64,000 nucleotides of DNA, taken from JACJWR01 sp963842975 (GTDB lineage Bacteria; Actinomycetota; Actinomycetes; S36-B12; UBA10799). Both the position numbers and the translations under genes were made by a program. This document shows, piece after piece, positions 17,629-25,864 of this stretch (positions are counted from its first letter, which is position 1; every line of letters begins with the position of its first letter). The notes below the pieces were generated by a model, which saw only the letters and a list, made by a program, of their open reading frames with translations, was not told the origin of the DNA and searched no databases. Where the stretch lies: the NCBI GenBank assembly GCA_963842975.1, contig CAWJIH010000013.1, positions 62,001 to 126,000 on the forward strand. The letters run 5' to 3'.

Positions 17629-18522
17629 TCAGTCGGCCTCGCGGCGGCCGCGAGGCCAGCGGTCGGCGGCGCGGAGGGTGGCGTCCACCTCGTGCTGGTT
17701 GCTGAGCCGGGCAACGAAAGCTTGCCGGCCCGCCCCAATGTGCGAGGTGGGTTGCTCAACAATGCGGACCCACGGCACATCAGCGGCGTCGCACAGATCC
17801 GGCACCACAAGGTTCCACCCGCTTTGCATCAGGACCAGTGGCGCGGCCGCATGCTCCAAGGCGGTCCGAATCTCGGCGGTGGTGACCCACGGCTGCGGCA
17901 CCGAATCGCAAATCACCAGGCCGATCCGGTGCTCGGCGCTGACGGCGTCCTGCAAGACCTCAGGTGACGGCCCAGCCACGAAGCTCCAACCGGGAGTGCT
18001 GCGGTCGACCATGGATCCCGCGTAGGGGTCGATGTCCACCGAGATGAGTTCGCCGCCGGCGCTGCCCTCCGAACGATTGCGTTCCAGGGCGCGCAGGATC
18101 ACCAGGCTGCCCAGGCCGAATCGCACCCCGATCTCCAGCACGACCGGCGGATCGATTGCTCGGACCAAGGCGTAGGTCACCAGGTGTCGGCCGATGGGTG
18201 GCTGGCGTTTGACTGCGAGGTCCCAGCGGGTGCCGCGTCGGATCCGGGCGGCCAGCACCGGGTCTTGGCGGGCCTCGTCGAACAGTGCGGTGATTGCTTC
18301 GGGTGAGCGGTCTGCGATGGGTGCCAGACTCTCCGCCAGTTCGGCGTCGTTGGCGAGTTCGTAACTGTAGGTGTCGAGCTCTGGATCAGCCAGGATGTAG
18401 GCCAGGGCTTCGAGCCCGGAGGCGTTGCCTTCGGAACGGGCAACATTGCGGTACTTGCGTACCCAACGGAGACGGTTGATCTGACGGGCACGGTTCTTCG
18501 CCCAGGCGCGGCGTGAGGTCAT
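17629..18522 (-). CDS. Class I SAM-methyltransferase-like protein
   Basis: 297 residues. The N-terminus is strongly basic. At about 130-145 PPVVLEIGVRFGLGSLVILRAL looks like SAM-binding motif I, followed by GELISVDIDPYAG (acidic end of beta 2) and GLVICDS (motif IV). This places it near the cephalosporin-hydroxylase/class I methyltransferase group, but no substrate motif is clear. Start: ATG at 18522, overlapping the stop of the HIT gene in ATGA, so the two are co-translated. Function remains open; a small-molecule methylation is possible. Confidence 0.7.
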   Translation of the reverse strand: MTSRRAWAKNRARQINRLRWVRKYRNVARSEGNASGLEALAYILADPELDTYSYELANDAELAESLAPIADRSPEAITALFDEARQDPVLAARIRRGTRWDLAVKRQPPIGRHLVTYALVRAIDPPVVLEIGVRFGLGSLVILRALERNRSEGSAGGELISVDIDPYAGSMVDRSTPGWSFVAGPSPEVLQDAVSAEHRIGLVICDSVPQPWVTTAEIRTALEHAAAPLVLMQSGWNLVVPDLCDAADVPWVRIVEQPTSHIGAGRQAFVARLSNQHEVDATLRAADRWPRGRREAD

Positions 18523-18920
18523 TGTCCGGTCACGGCTTTGATCGTGGCGTCGCGCGCGGCCCCCACCGGCGCATTTGGGTCGGCGTATCTGGGAATCACA
18601 TGAACGTGCATGTGCGCCACAGTCTGGCCGGCGTGGACCCCGGCGTTGAAGCCCACGTTGAACCCGTCGGGTCGCGGAACCCCGGGGAGGGCGAGGTTCC
18701 GGGCTTCATCGTCCAACAACTGCTCGCGGACGATGTCGACGAGGTTGAACGTTGCCAGCCGCTCGGCCTCGGTGGCCGACCACCAATCTGGGATCAGCCG
18801 AAACGGCACCACCAGGGTGTGGCCGGGAAACAGCGGGCGAATGTCTCGGATGGCAAACGTGAGGTCGTTGGACGCCACCCAGCTGCTGCGCGGGACGCCA
18901 AGGAACGGGGACTCGGACAC
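18519..18920 (-). CDS. HIT (histidine triad) family hydrolase
   Basis: A nucleotide hydrolase or transferase of the HIT family, 133 residues. The histidine triad reads QTVAHMHVHVIPR with His103, His105 and His107; the substrate-binding RPLFPGHTLVVP and GFNVGFNAGVHAGQ precede it. Start: GTG at 18920, supported by a TACGCT -10 box six bases upstream. A longer frame from ATG 18965 would add an Arg-rich stretch unlike the family. The usual N-terminal zinc CxxC is absent. It is coupled to the methyltransferase-like gene by ATGA. Confidence 0.88.
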   Translation of the reverse strand: MSESPFLGVPRSSWVASNDLTFAIRDIRPLFPGHTLVVPFRLIPDWWSATEAERLATFNLVDIVREQLLDDEARNLALPGVPRPDGFNVGFNAGVHAGQTVAHMHVHVIPRYADPNAPVGAARDATIKAVTGQ

Positions 18921-18932
18921 GAGTCGAGCGTA
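18921..18932 (-). promoter_or_regulatory. -10 box TACGCT, leaderless start of the HIT gene
   Basis: On the minus strand TACGCT (18927-18932) is followed by six bases and GTG 18920. This decides between the two candidate starts. Confidence 0.5.
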
Positions 18933-19005
18933 CCTGCATCGGTGGCCCGGCAGGCGCCGTGCCATGAGCCGGCAAACCGTCCCGGCGCATTGGGCGCGGG
19001 CCCAG

Positions 19006-19056
19006 CCAGTGCGGGCAGTACCAGCCAGTGCGGGCAGTGCTACCAGTGCGGGCAGT
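19006..19056. repeat. Three direct copies of a 14-bp core, CCAGTGCGGGCAGT
   Basis: Exact copies lie at 19006-19019, 19025-19038 and 19043-19056, with periods of 19 and 18 bp. They fall in the gap between the HIT gene promoter and the 3' end of the small 83-residue gene. The spacing is too short and the number too low for CRISPR. It could be a protein-binding array or slippage. Confidence 0.8.
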
Positions 19057-19057
19057 G

Positions 19058-19309
19058 CTATTCGTCCGTCGGCACCCGGGGTGGCTGCTGCAGGTCGAGG
19101 ACAGGTGGGTATTGCGGGTTGTGGTCCGCAGCCCAGATGGGGCCCATGATGCGGGCGATATCGTGCTGGCTCAGGCCGAACGTCTTGGCGTCCTTGACAG
19201 CATCCGCAGCGGTGGATTCGGCTGCCCGAACGGCTGCCACGGCATCGTCGTAGATCTGTGCGACCTCGCGGAGTCGTTCCTCAACTTCGGCCCGGGTGTG
19301 CGCTGACAT
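19058..19309 (-). CDS. Small conserved-looking protein, possible helix-turn-helix
   Basis: 83 residues, mostly helical, beginning MSAHTRAEVEERLREVAQIY. Residues 43-57 (TFGLSQHDIARIMGP) have the shape of a helix-turn-helix, as in small actinobacterial proteins that carry one HTH near the C-terminus. The end is Pro/Gln-rich. Start ATG 19309 has only AGG nearby as a weak ribosome-binding site. It is divergent from the large LGFP-repeat gene, so it could regulate it, but this is a guess. Coding character (biased third positions) supports a real gene. Confidence 0.55.
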   Translation of the reverse strand: MSAHTRAEVEERLREVAQIYDDAVAAVRAAESTAADAVKDAKTFGLSQHDIARIMGPIWAADHNPQYPPVLDLQQPPRVPTDE

Positions 19310-19567
19310 ACACCTATCGTGCCCTGTCGTCTACGGATGTGTCCCGATTGCGGGCAGCGTTGCGCGGTGGGCGTAGCTAAATGGCAAAGAATCAGTAAAG
19401 GTCGACTGGATGGACTCAAGATCAAACTGAGGATGACGACAGCACACCCACAGGGATTCTTAAGGAGCGGCGTCAGACGTCGTCCCCTCGTGGGTTTTGA
19501 GGTCGGCTGGAAGGCGCGACCGAACGTTCGCGCCTTCGGGGCGCCCAACCTGAGGCATGGAGTGATC
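19310..19567 (+). other. Long untranslated leader of the LGFP-repeat gene
   Basis: 258 bases separate the divergent small gene from the chosen start at 19568. An in-frame extension to 19319 is open but reads as Arg-rich, non-family sequence. The stretch contains a perfect hairpin, GGCGCGA (19513-19519) with TCGCGCC (19528-19534), followed by a second GC-rich run. A structured 5' leader is plausible. I looked for the conserved blocks of the cyclic di-AMP (ydaO) riboswitch, which precedes cell-wall hydrolase genes in other actinobacteria, and did not find them. Confidence 0.4.
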
Positions 19568-22500
19568 ATGATGGCCGGCGCAGTAGGCATCGCCAGCAGC
19601 GAGCACACCGCGAGTGCTCAGCAGGACTCGAGGACTCCGGAAGCCCGGGGCCGCAGTCGGCTTACCGCGCGTCGCATGGTGGGTCTGGCTGTGGCCGGCT
19701 CGATCGGCGCGGTCTCCCTACTGATGGGAACTGCGACGGACTCCTTCGCCAACTACCCCGGACCGCCGCCTGCGTTGCTGGAAGAGGAAGAGCAGGGAGT
19801 CGTACCGTTCGGGCTCTACGAAAATGCTCCGGCGACCTGTCCTGACTCAGTGCCCACCGGTACCGTGCACACCGCTACGCCCTTCAAAGAGGTGTGCGAG
19901 AAAGCAGTGCGCACAGCGCCGACACCGGAGGCAGCAGCGGCGATTCGCTATGCCTTCAGCAAGTTGGGATCGCCCTACAGTCAGTCTCTGCGACACTCAA
20001 TTAGCCCACCGATCTTCGACTGCTCAAGTTTCATCGCTCGGGCCTACGACGCCGCGAACGCGACGATCTACCGCGAAGGCGAGGCGCTGACCTGGTTTCG
20101 CAACGACTACACCTTCAGTTGGACTGGCGCCTACATGCCAATCAACTACCTCGGCAGCAACCTGATGCGTTTGAACAGCATTGAGGAACTGCAGCCGGGT
20201 GACATCCTCATCCAGTTCGAGGGCAGCAGTCCAGCCAACTCGGCGGGGAACGCCGGGCATGCCCAGATGTGGCTGGGCGACGGTCTGGTGATCCAGTCCG
20301 GCGGCGATCACCCCACCTCAGTGGTCAACGTATGGCGGCACACCAACTGGTTCGACAACGAGTGGTACTTCCGGTACACCTCCACCCCGCAGATCTCGCC
20401 GATCTTCCGCAAATGGACGGACCTGGGTGGGAGCACGGGAATGCCTGGACCGGCAGTCGATGCCACCACGGACATCGGCGGTGGTTTCCTTATGCGCCGC
20501 TACGAAAACGCCTGGATCTACTGGTCGCAGAACACCGGTGCAAAGGCCGTCTACGGGCCAGCGCTGCAGCGCTATAGCGAGATCAACGGACACTCCGGGC
20601 CGCTCGGGCCGGCAACAACTGACCCATCCGCGACCAGCGTCGCCGGCACCACGGTCAACGGATTCGTCGGCGGCGCGATCTATACCGCTGCGAACACTGG
20701 TGCCAACGAGGTGTTGGGCGGCATCTGGTCGCGCTATTCCGCCTTGGGTGCCGACCGTTCCGCGCTCGGAGTGCCCACTGGTCGCGAAAGCGCGGGTCCA
20801 GTCGACGGGTCAGTTCAGCAGGAGTTCACCCGGGGGACCATGTACTACTCGGCAGGCACCGGCGCACAGCCGGTCATGGGCGTTATCGATACCCGCTTCC
20901 GGACCAACGGAGTCGCGGATCGAATCGGCCTGCCCACTGGGGCGGCCGTAACCTCTGGTGGCGCAACCACCCAGAGGTTCCAGCGCGGGGCCGTATACAC
21001 GTCGCCGGCCACAGGCACCCATGAGGTGTACGGCGGCATCTACTTGCGCTACTTGAGCTCAGGGGCCGAACGTTCCACGTTGGGTTTGCCCACGTCGCTC
21101 GAGACCGACGGTCCGACCCCCGGTTCGCGAATGCAGAGCTTCCAGGGGGGCACGATCTTCTGGTCGCCAGCCGACGGCGCCCACATAGTGTCCGGCGCCT
21201 TCCAAAGGGCCTATGACGATGTTGCCGCCGACGGCTCGAGTATGGGTGTGCCCACCGCCGCTGCGGTGAACATCGCCGGTGGCCAGATGCAGACCTTTAC
21301 CTACGGAGCGTTGTATTACCTCGCCGACGGGCGAACCTTCGCCGTTCGACACGGCATGTGGCAGCGCTACGCCAGCATCGGTGCCCACACCTCACCGATG
21401 GGCTTGCCGCTGGGGCCCGAACGCGACGGATCTGCTCCTGACATGCGAGTGCAGGACTTCCAGTCCGGCTCCCTGTATTGGTCAGGCTCGACCGGGGCAC
21501 AGGATGTCTACGGAGGCATCGGCGCGGCGTACCGGTTGGCGGGTGGGGAGTCCTCGTCGATTGGGTTGCCCACCACTGGGGAAACGGCTGGCCCACTTCC
21601 CGGGTCCCGGATGAACCTATTCCAGCGCGGTGCCATTGTGTGGTCACCAGCGACTGGCGCGCATGTGATGAGCGCTGACGTCACGGCGTCCTATTTCGGC
21701 CAGTCATTGTTCAACGCCATCGGCTTGCCAGTCGCAGGCGATCGAGCCGGTGGCGTCGCCGGATCGCGGGTCCAGAACTTCCAGCGCGGCCGGATGTACG
21801 CCTCCGCAGCCACCGGAGCGCACGCAGTCTGGGGCGGCATCCTGATGAGGTACGACGCCATGGGCGCGGAGAGGTCGGCAGCTGGCTTGCCCACCTCCAG
21901 CGAGATCAGCGCAGGTCCAGCCGGCACCCGCAAGAACACCTTCGTCAACGGTGCCATCTACTGGTCATCCTCGACCGGAGCCCAGGACGTTCTGGGCGCC
22001 TTGAACACCCGCTATGTCGAAATCGGTGGCCCCCGTTCCGTGGTTGGCATGCCCACGGCCAGTGCAACCGGGATCACCGGTGGGATGACCCAGCCGTTCA
22101 GGAATGGCGCTCTCTACTGGTCCAGTTCGGGCGGTGTGCGCGAGGTGTACGGCGGCATCTATGCCACGTACCGGGCGTTAGGGGCGCATACCTCGCCGCT
22201 TGGACTGCCAACGGGTAGCGAAGAGGCCGGCCCAATCGCCGGATCCCGGATGAATCAATTCGCCGGTGGTGCCATCTACTGGTCACCCCCGACCGGGGCG
22301 CATGCGGTGTACGGCAGCATCTCACGTGCCTACCTTGACCGGAAGTTGGCTCAAGTGATCGGTCTGCCCACGGCAGGCGAGCGCAATGGCGGAGTCAACG
22401 GCAGCAGGGTTCAGGAGTTCCAGCGGGGCACCATGTATTGGTCAGCTGGCACCGGCGCACACGAGGTGTACGGCGGCATCCGCGAGATGTATCGGCTGAT

Positions 22501-22636
22501 GGGTGCGGAGCGATCGACGTTGGGCCTTCCGACCAGCGGCGAGTACAGCACCAGCTCTGGTCGTGCCAACAACTTCGTCAACGGACGCATCGACTGGAAC
22601 GCGCGCACTGGCGCACTGACGGTGACGACCAAGTAA
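19568..22636 (+). CDS. Secreted NlpC/P60 cell-wall protein with 14 LGFP repeats
   Basis: 1022 residues. The N-terminus has a basic stretch and a hydrophobic segment (MVGLAVAGSIGAVSLLMGTA), read as a signal peptide or anchor. Next comes an NlpC/P60-like peptidase domain with the catalytic Cys in FDCSSFIARAY and the His in GNAGHAQMWLGDG. The remaining two-thirds is about 14 LGFP repeats of 51-55 residues, each with GLPT/GVPT, a central Phe-x-x-Gly-xx-Tyr/Ile and GAxxVYGGI. Known role: LGFP repeats tether proteins to the envelope in mycolic-acid bacteria, and NlpC/P60 enzymes cut peptide stems. Start: ATG 19568 (or 19571) with GGAG at 19559-19562; the longer frame from 19319 lacks support. A cell-wall remodelling or adhesion role is inferred. 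Confidence 0.85.
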   Translation: MMAGAVGIASSEHTASAQQDSRTPEARGRSRLTARRMVGLAVAGSIGAVSLLMGTATDSFANYPGPPPALLEEEEQGVVPFGLYENAPATCPDSVPTGTVHTATPFKEVCEKAVRTAPTPEAAAAIRYAFSKLGSPYSQSLRHSISPPIFDCSSFIARAYDAANATIYREGEALTWFRNDYTFSWTGAYMPINYLGSNLMRLNSIEELQPGDILIQFEGSSPANSAGNAGHAQMWLGDGLVIQSGGDHPTSVVNVWRHTNWFDNEWYFRYTSTPQISPIFRKWTDLGGSTGMPGPAVDATTDIGGGFLMRRYENAWIYWSQNTGAKAVYGPALQRYSEINGHSGPLGPATTDPSATSVAGTTVNGFVGGAIYTAANTGANEVLGGIWSRYSALGADRSALGVPTGRESAGPVDGSVQQEFTRGTMYYSAGTGAQPVMGVIDTRFRTNGVADRIGLPTGAAVTSGGATTQRFQRGAVYTSPATGTHEVYGGIYLRYLSSGAERSTLGLPTSLETDGPTPGSRMQSFQGGTIFWSPADGAHIVSGAFQRAYDDVAADGSSMGVPTAAAVNIAGGQMQTFTYGALYYLADGRTFAVRHGMWQRYASIGAHTSPMGLPLGPERDGSAPDMRVQDFQSGSLYWSGSTGAQDVYGGIGAAYRLAGGESSSIGLPTTGETAGPLPGSRMNLFQRGAIVWSPATGAHVMSADVTASYFGQSLFNAIGLPVAGDRAGGVAGSRVQNFQRGRMYASAATGAHAVWGGILMRYDAMGAERSAAGLPTSSEISAGPAGTRKNTFVNGAIYWSSSTGAQDVLGALNTRYVEIGGPRSVVGMPTASATGITGGMTQPFRNGALYWSSSGGVREVYGGIYATYRALGAHTSPLGLPTGSEEAGPIAGSRMNQFAGGAIYWSPPTGAHAVYGSISRAYLDRKLAQVIGLPTAGERNGGVNGSRVQEFQRGTMYWSAGTGAHEVYGGIREMYRLMGAERSTLGLPTSGEYSTSSGRANNFVNGRIDWNARTGALTVTTK

Positions 22637-22646
22637 CCTGCCGGAT
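22634..22646 (+). promoter_or_regulatory. -10 box TAACCT, leaderless start of the acyl-CoA dehydrogenase
   Basis: TAACCT (22634-22639), overlapping the stop codon of the LGFP gene, is followed by seven bases and ATG 22647. The spacer reads GCCGGAT, nearly the same as the CCCGGAT before the PucR gene at 25865. Confidence 0.5.
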
Positions 22647-23897
22647 ATGGACTTTTCGGCAAGCCCGCAGGCACGCGACTACGCCGGCCGTACTCAGGCA
22701 TTCCTGGCTGAACATGTGTATCCGGCTGAGCCGATCTACGCCCGGCAACGTCAGGAGTTGATCGCGAGCGGTCGCCCATGGGAACTACCCCCGGTGGTGG
22801 AGGAGCTCAAGAGCACCGCCCGTGGATTGGGTTTGTGGAACCTGTTCCTGCCTGATTCCGCCGAACCGGCCCACGGGCTTGGAGTGGTTGACTACGCGGC
22901 CGTCGCGGAACTCACTGGTAGATCCCCGGAGCTGGCGCCGGAGGCCATGAACTGTTCCGCGCCTGACACCGGGAACATGGAAATTCTGCACATGTTCGGC
23001 ACCCCGGAGCAGCAGGCGGAGTGGCTGGAACCGCTGCTGGCGGGCCGAATCCGATCAGCGTTCTGCATGACCGAACCTGACGTCGCCTCCTCGGACGCGC
23101 GCAACATCTCGACCTCCATCACCGCCGACGGCGACGAGTTCGTCATCAACGGGCGCAAGTGGTGGAGCACCGGCGCAATGGACCCGCGCTGCTCGATCCT
23201 GGTGGTGATGGGGAAGACCGATCCGGAGGCTCCGACCTACCGCCAGCAATCGATGATCCTGGTTCCGATGGATACCCCTGGGGTGGTGGTTGAGCGCTCG
23301 CTACCTGTGTTCGGCTACCACGATCAGCATGGCCACGCTGAGATCACCTTCGACGACGTGCGGGTGCCGGCCGCCAATCTGCTTGGGGAACGAGGCAGCG
23401 GTTTCGCGATTGCGCAGGCCAGACTTGGCCCCGGGCGGATCCACCACTGCATGCGGTCGTTGGGTACCGCCGAACGGGCGTTGGATCTGATGTGCGAACG
23501 GGCCATCTCGCGGGAAGCGTTCGGCAAACCGCTGGCCCGGCAAGGTGTGATCGCCGAGTGGATAGCCACCGCGCGAATCGAAATCGAGCAGGCTCGACTG
23601 CTGGTCATGAAGGCTGCGTGGATGATCGACAATTTTGGGGTGAAGGCGGCGCGCAAGGAGATCGCCGCGATCAAAGTGGTTGCACCCAATGTGGCCCTGC
23701 GGGTGGTGGACCACGCCATCCAAGTGTTCGGTGGGGCCGGTGTGAGCGACGATGTGCCGCTGGCTGCGTGGTACGCCGGGCTGCGCACGCTGCGCATCGC
23801 AGACGGACCCGACGAGGTGCACATCCGCGATGTGGCACGGTTGGAGTTGCGAGACCAGTTGGCTCGCATCGACCGCGAAGGAGCAGTGGGGTCATGA
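22647..23897 (+). CDS. Acyl-CoA dehydrogenase, ACAD10/11-like
   Basis: 416 residues with the FAD/substrate stretch FCMTEPDVASSDARN, FVINGRKWWSTGA and the helical C-domain ISREAFGKPLARQGVIAEW. In place of the usual YEGxxxIxR at the end it has RIADGPDEVHIRDVAR, as in the ACAD10/11 subgroup. In animals ACAD10 and ACAD11 carry an APH-type kinase domain fused to this dehydrogenase and degrade 4-hydroxy acids by phosphorylation and elimination. Here the kinase is the next gene, sharing ATGA at the junction, so the pair looks like a split version. Start ATG 22647 has a -10 box seven bases upstream and no ribosome-binding site. Confidence 0.9.
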   Translation: MDFSASPQARDYAGRTQAFLAEHVYPAEPIYARQRQELIASGRPWELPPVVEELKSTARGLGLWNLFLPDSAEPAHGLGVVDYAAVAELTGRSPELAPEAMNCSAPDTGNMEILHMFGTPEQQAEWLEPLLAGRIRSAFCMTEPDVASSDARNISTSITADGDEFVINGRKWWSTGAMDPRCSILVVMGKTDPEAPTYRQQSMILVPMDTPGVVVERSLPVFGYHDQHGHAEITFDDVRVPAANLLGERGSGFAIAQARLGPGRIHHCMRSLGTAERALDLMCERAISREAFGKPLARQGVIAEWIATARIEIEQARLLVMKAAWMIDNFGVKAARKEIAAIKVVAPNVALRVVDHAIQVFGGAGVSDDVPLAAWYAGLRTLRIADGPDEVHIRDVARLELRDQLARIDREGAVGS

Positions 23898-25036
23898 ACG
23901 GATCAGTTGCCCTGGACACGGCGGCGGAAGCGCACTCGGTTCGTGCTGAGGACTCGTTCGACATCGCCGCTCTTGACGAATGGTTGCGCGGTGTCTTGGC
24001 AGCTCAGGGGCAGCCGTTGGCCGAAGACTTCCAGCCGGAGGTGGGCCAGTTTCCGGGTGGCGCCTCCAACCTCACTTTCCTGGTGCGGTACCGGTCGGCA
24101 GGTGATGAATCGGGCGCATCGGCCGGCGAACCACGCGATCTGGTGGTGCGCATGCCCCCGCGTGGCACCAAGGCAGCCTCCGCGCACAACATGCGTCGCG
24201 AGTTCGAAATCCAGCTGCGGCTGCGGCCACAGTTTCCGACGGTGCCGCTCGTGTTGGCCTATGCGCCGGCCGAAGGCAGCCCGATTGGCACCGAGTTCTA
24301 CGTGATGGAACGGGCCGAAGGCACCATCCTGCGCGCCGATCTGCCAACTGACGTGGCGGAACGGGGTGCCGCCGCCGACTTGGGCGACCGGCTGTTCGAT
24401 TTGCTCGCCGATTTGCATTCGGTCGATGTGGAGTCGGCCGGGTTGGAGGAGTTTTACCGGGGTCCCGGGTACGTCCAGCGACAGGTTGCAGGCTGGTCGG
24501 GCCGGTACCGCGCAGCCCGCACCGACGATGCTCCGGCGGGTGACGCGATCATGGGGTGGTTGGCAGATCACCAGCCGGCCGACGTTGGGGCGCGCATGAT
24601 TCACGGGGACTGGCGATTCGACAATGTGGTGCTGAATCCGAAAACCCTCGACCCGGTAGCGGTGCTCGACTGGGAGTTGGCCACGGTGGGAGACCCGCTG
24701 ATGGACCTTGGTTCGGCGTTGGCCTACTGGGTGCAGCCCAACGATGACGACTTTTTTCAAGGCTTCCGACGGCAACCGTCGAACGCGCCTGGAATGCCGA
24801 CCCGGCGCGAGATCGTGGATCGCTACCTGGAACGAACCGGCTACTACTGCGAAGACTGGCGCTTCTATGAGGTGTTCGGTCTGTTCCGGCTGGCGGTGAT
24901 TGCCCAGCAGATTTGGTATCGCTACAGCCGCGGGGAAACCAACAATCCGGCGTTCCGGCAATTTGGGCCTGCGGTTGATTACCTCATGTGGCGGTGCGCA
25001 GACCGAATCGGGTCAGGTGCCGTACTCCGGAAGTGA
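23894..25036 (+). CDS. APH-family phosphotransferase, ACAD10/11 kinase-like
   Basis: 380 residues with the aminoglycoside-phosphotransferase kinase fold. It has an N-lobe (FPGGASNLTFLVRY), the catalytic loop HGDWRFDN (His237, Asp239, Asn244) and the metal-binding LDWELATVGDPLMDLG (Asp259). EFYVMER and the SALAYW region are typical of the acyl-CoA-linked APH group that includes ACAD10/11 and the 4-hydroxyvaleryl-CoA kinase LvaA, not of antibiotic-resistance kinases. Start ATG 23894 overlaps the upstream stop (ATGA); an upstream extension in this frame is antisense-like and discarded. The predicted role is phosphorylation of a hydroxyacyl-CoA for the partner dehydrogenase. The last 53 bp overlap the convergent HAD gene. 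Confidence 0.88.
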   Translation: MNGSVALDTAAEAHSVRAEDSFDIAALDEWLRGVLAAQGQPLAEDFQPEVGQFPGGASNLTFLVRYRSAGDESGASAGEPRDLVVRMPPRGTKAASAHNMRREFEIQLRLRPQFPTVPLVLAYAPAEGSPIGTEFYVMERAEGTILRADLPTDVAERGAAADLGDRLFDLLADLHSVDVESAGLEEFYRGPGYVQRQVAGWSGRYRAARTDDAPAGDAIMGWLADHQPADVGARMIHGDWRFDNVVLNPKTLDPVAVLDWELATVGDPLMDLGSALAYWVQPNDDDFFQGFRRQPSNAPGMPTRREIVDRYLERTGYYCEDWRFYEVFGLFRLAVIAQQIWYRYSRGETNNPAFRQFGPAVDYLMWRCADRIGSGAVLRK

Positions 25037-25757
25037 CCAACGTGGTCCAGCCGCGCATGGATCGCAGTGACACCCGGGGGACTGCTGACGTTTCGATGAT
25101 TGGCCAACCGCGAGCCTCGGCAATTTCGCGCAACTCGGGCTCTGGGTGGACCACCACTGGATGGCCGACTGCCTCCAGCATCGGCAGGTCCGAGGCGGAG
25201 TCGGAGTAGGCGTAACTGGCCGAGAGGTCGTAGCCGTACTTCGCCGCCAGTTCTTGCATCACCGCAACTTTGCCCTCGCGGTAGCAGAACGGGCCGACCA
25301 ATTCGCCGGTGTAGACGCCATCGTCGTCGCGGGCCGCGGTGGTGCCGCCACCGTGGCTGAGGCCAGCTTCGTGGGCAAAGCGGGACACGATCTCGATGGG
25401 GCTTGCCGAGAGCACCAGTTGGTCTTCGCCGCGGGTGGCATGATCGGCGAGGACCGGCTTGAGTTGCGGGCGGATCGACGCGACGAGGTCGGGGAGGAAG
25501 ACGTCGCCAAGTGCTTCGACGTCGGATGCGGGGTGGCCGGCGACGGCGGCCAGGATGCGGTCGCGCACCTGTGCGGACCTTTCATCGGTCGCTCCGCTGA
25601 GTAGGAACGAGACTCCGTGGCGCAGATCGCGCAGGAGCTCCCTGGGGCTCATGAAGCCAGCCCGGAAGGCGGCCTTGGCCAGCGGGATGTTGGCGGATCC
25701 GGGGATTAGCGTGCCATCGAGGTCAAAAAAGGCTGCGGTGGAGTTGGTTGATGTCAT
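24984..25757 (-). CDS. HAD-IB family hydrolase (phosphoserine-phosphatase-like)
   Basis: 257 residues of the HAD superfamily, subfamily IB. Motif I is FFDLDGTL (Asp12 nucleophile, Asp14), motif II is LVLSASPIEI, motif III has the Lys in YREGKVAVM, and motif IV is YAYSDSASDLPML. The cap helices lie between motifs I and II. The C-terminus is basic (RSMRGW...RHLTRFGLRTA) and may touch the membrane. Start ATG 25757: the upstream extension to 25808 lacks similarity. A lipid phosphate or phosphoserine-type substrate is typical; it cannot be refined further. The 3' end overlaps the APH-kinase gene on the other strand by 53 bp. Confidence 0.88.
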   Translation of the reverse strand: MTSTNSTAAFFDLDGTLIPGSANIPLAKAAFRAGFMSPRELLRDLRHGVSFLLSGATDERSAQVRDRILAAVAGHPASDVEALGDVFLPDLVASIRPQLKPVLADHATRGEDQLVLSASPIEIVSRFAHEAGLSHGGGTTAARDDDGVYTGELVGPFCYREGKVAVMQELAAKYGYDLSASYAYSDSASDLPMLEAVGHPVVVHPEPELREIAEARGWPIIETSAVPRVSLRSMRGWTTLVTSGVRHLTRFGLRTAT

Positions 25758-25851
25758 GTATTGAGTGTGGGGGAACCAGCTAGCGAGCGGTACCCGTCCG
25801 GCGACCAACTCTTCCCCTTCTCTTTAGCAGGCCGTGATAACTTTTCGGTGG

Positions 25852-25864
25852 TACCGTCCCGGAT
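25852..25864 (+). promoter_or_regulatory. -10 box TACCGT, leaderless start of the PucR-type gene
   Basis: TACCGT (25852-25857), seven bases, then ATG 25865. No ribosome-binding site is seen. Confidence 0.5.

Noticed and set aside
19310..19567. A cyclic di-AMP (ydaO) riboswitch before the NlpC/P60-LGFP gene
   Set aside because: The conserved blocks of that riboswitch were not found; only a simple hairpin is seen.
23492..23893. A longer N-terminus for the APH-type kinase
   Set aside because: The extension overlaps the dehydrogenase gene in another frame and is Arg/Gly-rich. ATG 23894 with ATGA coupling fits the family.
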